DNA of 64,000 nucleotides from contig NZ_AQWN01000005.1 of NCBI RefSeq assembly GCF_000376385.1, forward strand, positions 62,001 through 126,000, written 5' to 3'. This DNA comes from Desulfurispora thermophila DSM 16022 (lineage in GTDB: Bacteria; Bacillota; Desulfotomaculia; Desulfotomaculales; Desulfurisporaceae). Below the pieces are notes generated by a model. It saw nothing but the letters and a program-made list of their open reading frames with translations, was not told the origin of the DNA and did not search any database. This document shows positions 62,790 to 64,000 of this stretch, piece by piece (the stretch's first letter is position 1; the number at the start of each line of letters is the position of its first letter). Made by a program: the position numbers and the translations under genes.

Positions 62790-63806
62790 ATGCTTATACG
62801 TGCACGTGCACCTTTGAGGATTAGCTTTGGTGGTGGGGGAACTGATGTGCCGCCTTATTGCGATGAGAGAGGCGGAGTGGTATTGAGTGCTACCGTTAAT
62901 CGCTACGCATGTGCCACTGTTATTCCAGGAGGGGAAAAGTTTGCTGTGCGTAGTTTGGATTACGATGCTACTATTTCTTACGGCATAGATGACCCATTTG
63001 TATATGATGGACAATTGGATTTAGCAAAAGGAGTTATTGATTATTTTCGCCAAAGGAATGGCTTTACTGAGGGGATGGAAATTTTTCTGCATAATGATGC
63101 TCCACCTGGCTCTGGCTTAGGCTCTTCCTCTGCTATCACTGTAGCATTAATCAGTGCTATTGCAGAGCATCTTCGTTTGCCATTAGATAGTTATCAGATT
63201 GCCGAACTTGCTTATCATATTGAGCGGATAGATGTGGGTATAAAAGGTGGCAAGCAGGATCAATACGCGGCATCTTTTGGTGGATTTAGCTTCATAGAGT
63301 TTCACGATGGTGTTACTGTGGTAAATTCCCTACGTTTACGGTCGGAAATTATTTGTGAACTGGAGTATAGCCTTGTGTTTGCCTATGTAGGTGGACAGCA
63401 TTTTTCCTCGCATATTATTGAGAAACAAGTGGAAAATTACAGGCAGGGCCGGGAAGATTCTGTTCAGGCTATGGACAGACTCAAAGAATTGGCTTACGAG
63501 ATGAAAAAAGCACTGTTATTGGGTAAACTACAGCAATTCGGTGAGTTGCTTGATGTTGCCTGGCAGAATAAAAAGAGGATGGCGGAAGGGATATCTAATC
63601 CCAGGATTGATGAAGTGTATAACGAAGCCCGTCGGGCTGGTGCTCTGGGTGGAAAAGTTAGTGGGGCTGGAGGGGGTGGTTTTATGTTTTTCTTCTGCAA
63701 TCCAGGGCGTCGTTTTGCAGTACAAGAGCGTTTAAAACAACTAGGTGCTCAGTTAGTTAATTTTAGCTTTGTCAAAGAAGGTGTGCAAACATGGTCAGTG
63801 GTGTAA
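62790..63806 (+). CDS. hddA: D-glycero-alpha-D-manno-heptose 7-phosphate kinase (GHMP family)
   Basis: GHMP kinase of 338 aa of the HddA type, which makes heptose 1,7-bisphosphate on the way to GDP-D-glycero-alpha-D-manno-heptose. Motifs: [20 protein letters not shown], the ATP loop [28 protein letters not shown] and [19 protein letters not shown] 62790 has a GGAAGGAG site. It overlaps the start of gmhA, supporting a heptose pathway. GDP-heptose in Gram-positives is known from S-layer glycans. Confidence 0.92.
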   Translation: MLIRARAPLRISFGGGGTDVPPYCDERGGVVLSATVNRYACATVIPGGEKFAVRSLDYDATISYGIDDPFVYDGQLDLAKGVIDYFRQRNGFTEGMEIFLHNDAPPGSGLGSSSAITVALISAIAEHLRLPLDSYQIAELAYHIERIDVGIKGGKQDQYAASFGGFSFIEFHDGVTVVNSLRLRSEIICELEYSLVFAYVGGQHFSSHIIEKQVENYRQGREDSVQAMDRLKELAYEMKKALLLGKLQQFGELLDVAWQNKKRMAEGISNPRIDEVYNEARRAGALGGKVSGAGGGGFMFFFCNPGRRFAVQERLKQLGAQLVNFSFVKEGVQTWSVV

Positions 63807-64000
63807 ATATAAGTTTTTTCGCGAGAGCAGTGGTTGATATTATAGATGAGCACAAAGCATTAATTGATGTGGTACATGATATGGCACCTAGTATAGAACA
63901 ATTTGCTAAATTAATGGCAAAAACACTTGCAAGTGGTTGTAAAATTCTTCTCTGTGGTAATGGTGGATCGGCGGCTGATGCTCAGCACATCGCTGGGGAA
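63791..64000 (+). CDS. gmhA: Sedoheptulose 7-phosphate isomerase GmhA (partial, cut by window end)
   Basis: The first 70 codons start at ATG 63791, overlapping hddA by 16 bp. They include a helical N-terminus and the SIS-domain motif [19 protein letters not shown], which is diagnostic for GmhA. The enzyme converts sedoheptulose 7-phosphate to D-glycero-manno-heptose 7-phosphate, the substrate of the preceding kinase. Confidence 0.9.
   Translation, partial: MVSGVNISFFARAVVDIIDEHKALIDVVHDMAPSIEQFAKLMAKTLASGCKILLCGNGGSAADAQHIAGE

Overview
The window reads as chromosomal DNA of a spore-forming, anaerobic, GC-rich Firmicute, most like the Desulfotomaculum/Pelotomaculum (Peptococcaceae) group. Evidence: a dcw division and wall cluster joined to spoIIGA-sigE-sigG-spoIIR, spore genes (cotE-like, alpha/beta SASP, deacetylase), a class III anaerobic ribonucleotide reductase, an aldehyde:ferredoxin-oxidoreductase-type enzyme, T-box control and YlbF/SepF/YlmH proteins. 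The lineage is inferred from gene content only. No rRNA, tRNA, CRISPR array, phage or transposase gene was found.

Layout. 1-14.2 kb: murE (tail), murF, mraY, murD, ftsW/spoVE, murG, murC, murB, murA, ftsQ, two DUF881 genes, sbp and ftsZ, with no ftsA. 14.2-18.4 kb: spoIIGA, sigE, sigG and spoIIR, the relay that activates sigma-E, then a ymxH-like gene. sigG and spoIIR each have a sigma-F-like promoter upstream. 18.4-26.3 kb: nrdR, nrdD and nrdG, interrupted by a ferredoxin/AOR pair and ylbF, then a chemoreceptor. 26.4-38.7 kb: fmdB-type ribbon, beta-CASP nuclease, pgeF, PhoB-like regulator, pstB, an HlyD-like protein, then yggS, sepF, proC, yggT, ylmH, DUF167 and ileS. This follows the Bacillus ftsZ-to-ileS order, but ftsA and divIVA are missing from their usual positions.

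39-45.4 kb: a minus-strand spore island (cotE-like, deacetylase, a 57-aa SASP), then an FMN reductase-like gene, larE, a ComEC-like lipoprotein hydrolase, a small Cys-rich gene, nadD, an RRM protein and rsfS. 45.4-51.3 kb: a strong promoter and T-box leader (apparent Leu specifier CTC), an acyl-CoA ligase, a RelBE-like pair with a frameshifted toxin, leuS and a mazEF pair. 51.4-64 kb: a surface-glycan cluster with initiating sugar transferase, APS kinase, four dTDP-rhamnose genes, Wzm/Wzt exporter, a giant sulfotransferase/coiled-coil/double-glycosyltransferase protein, and the heptose genes hddA and gmhA (cut by the window end). APS kinase plus a sulfotransferase domain suggests a sulfated rhamnose/heptose glycan, perhaps on the S-layer.

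Intergenic spaces carry repeats: a ~210-bp palindromic element (three full copies plus deletion derivatives and end fragments), a second 116-bp palindromic element, and short heptamer tandem repeats.
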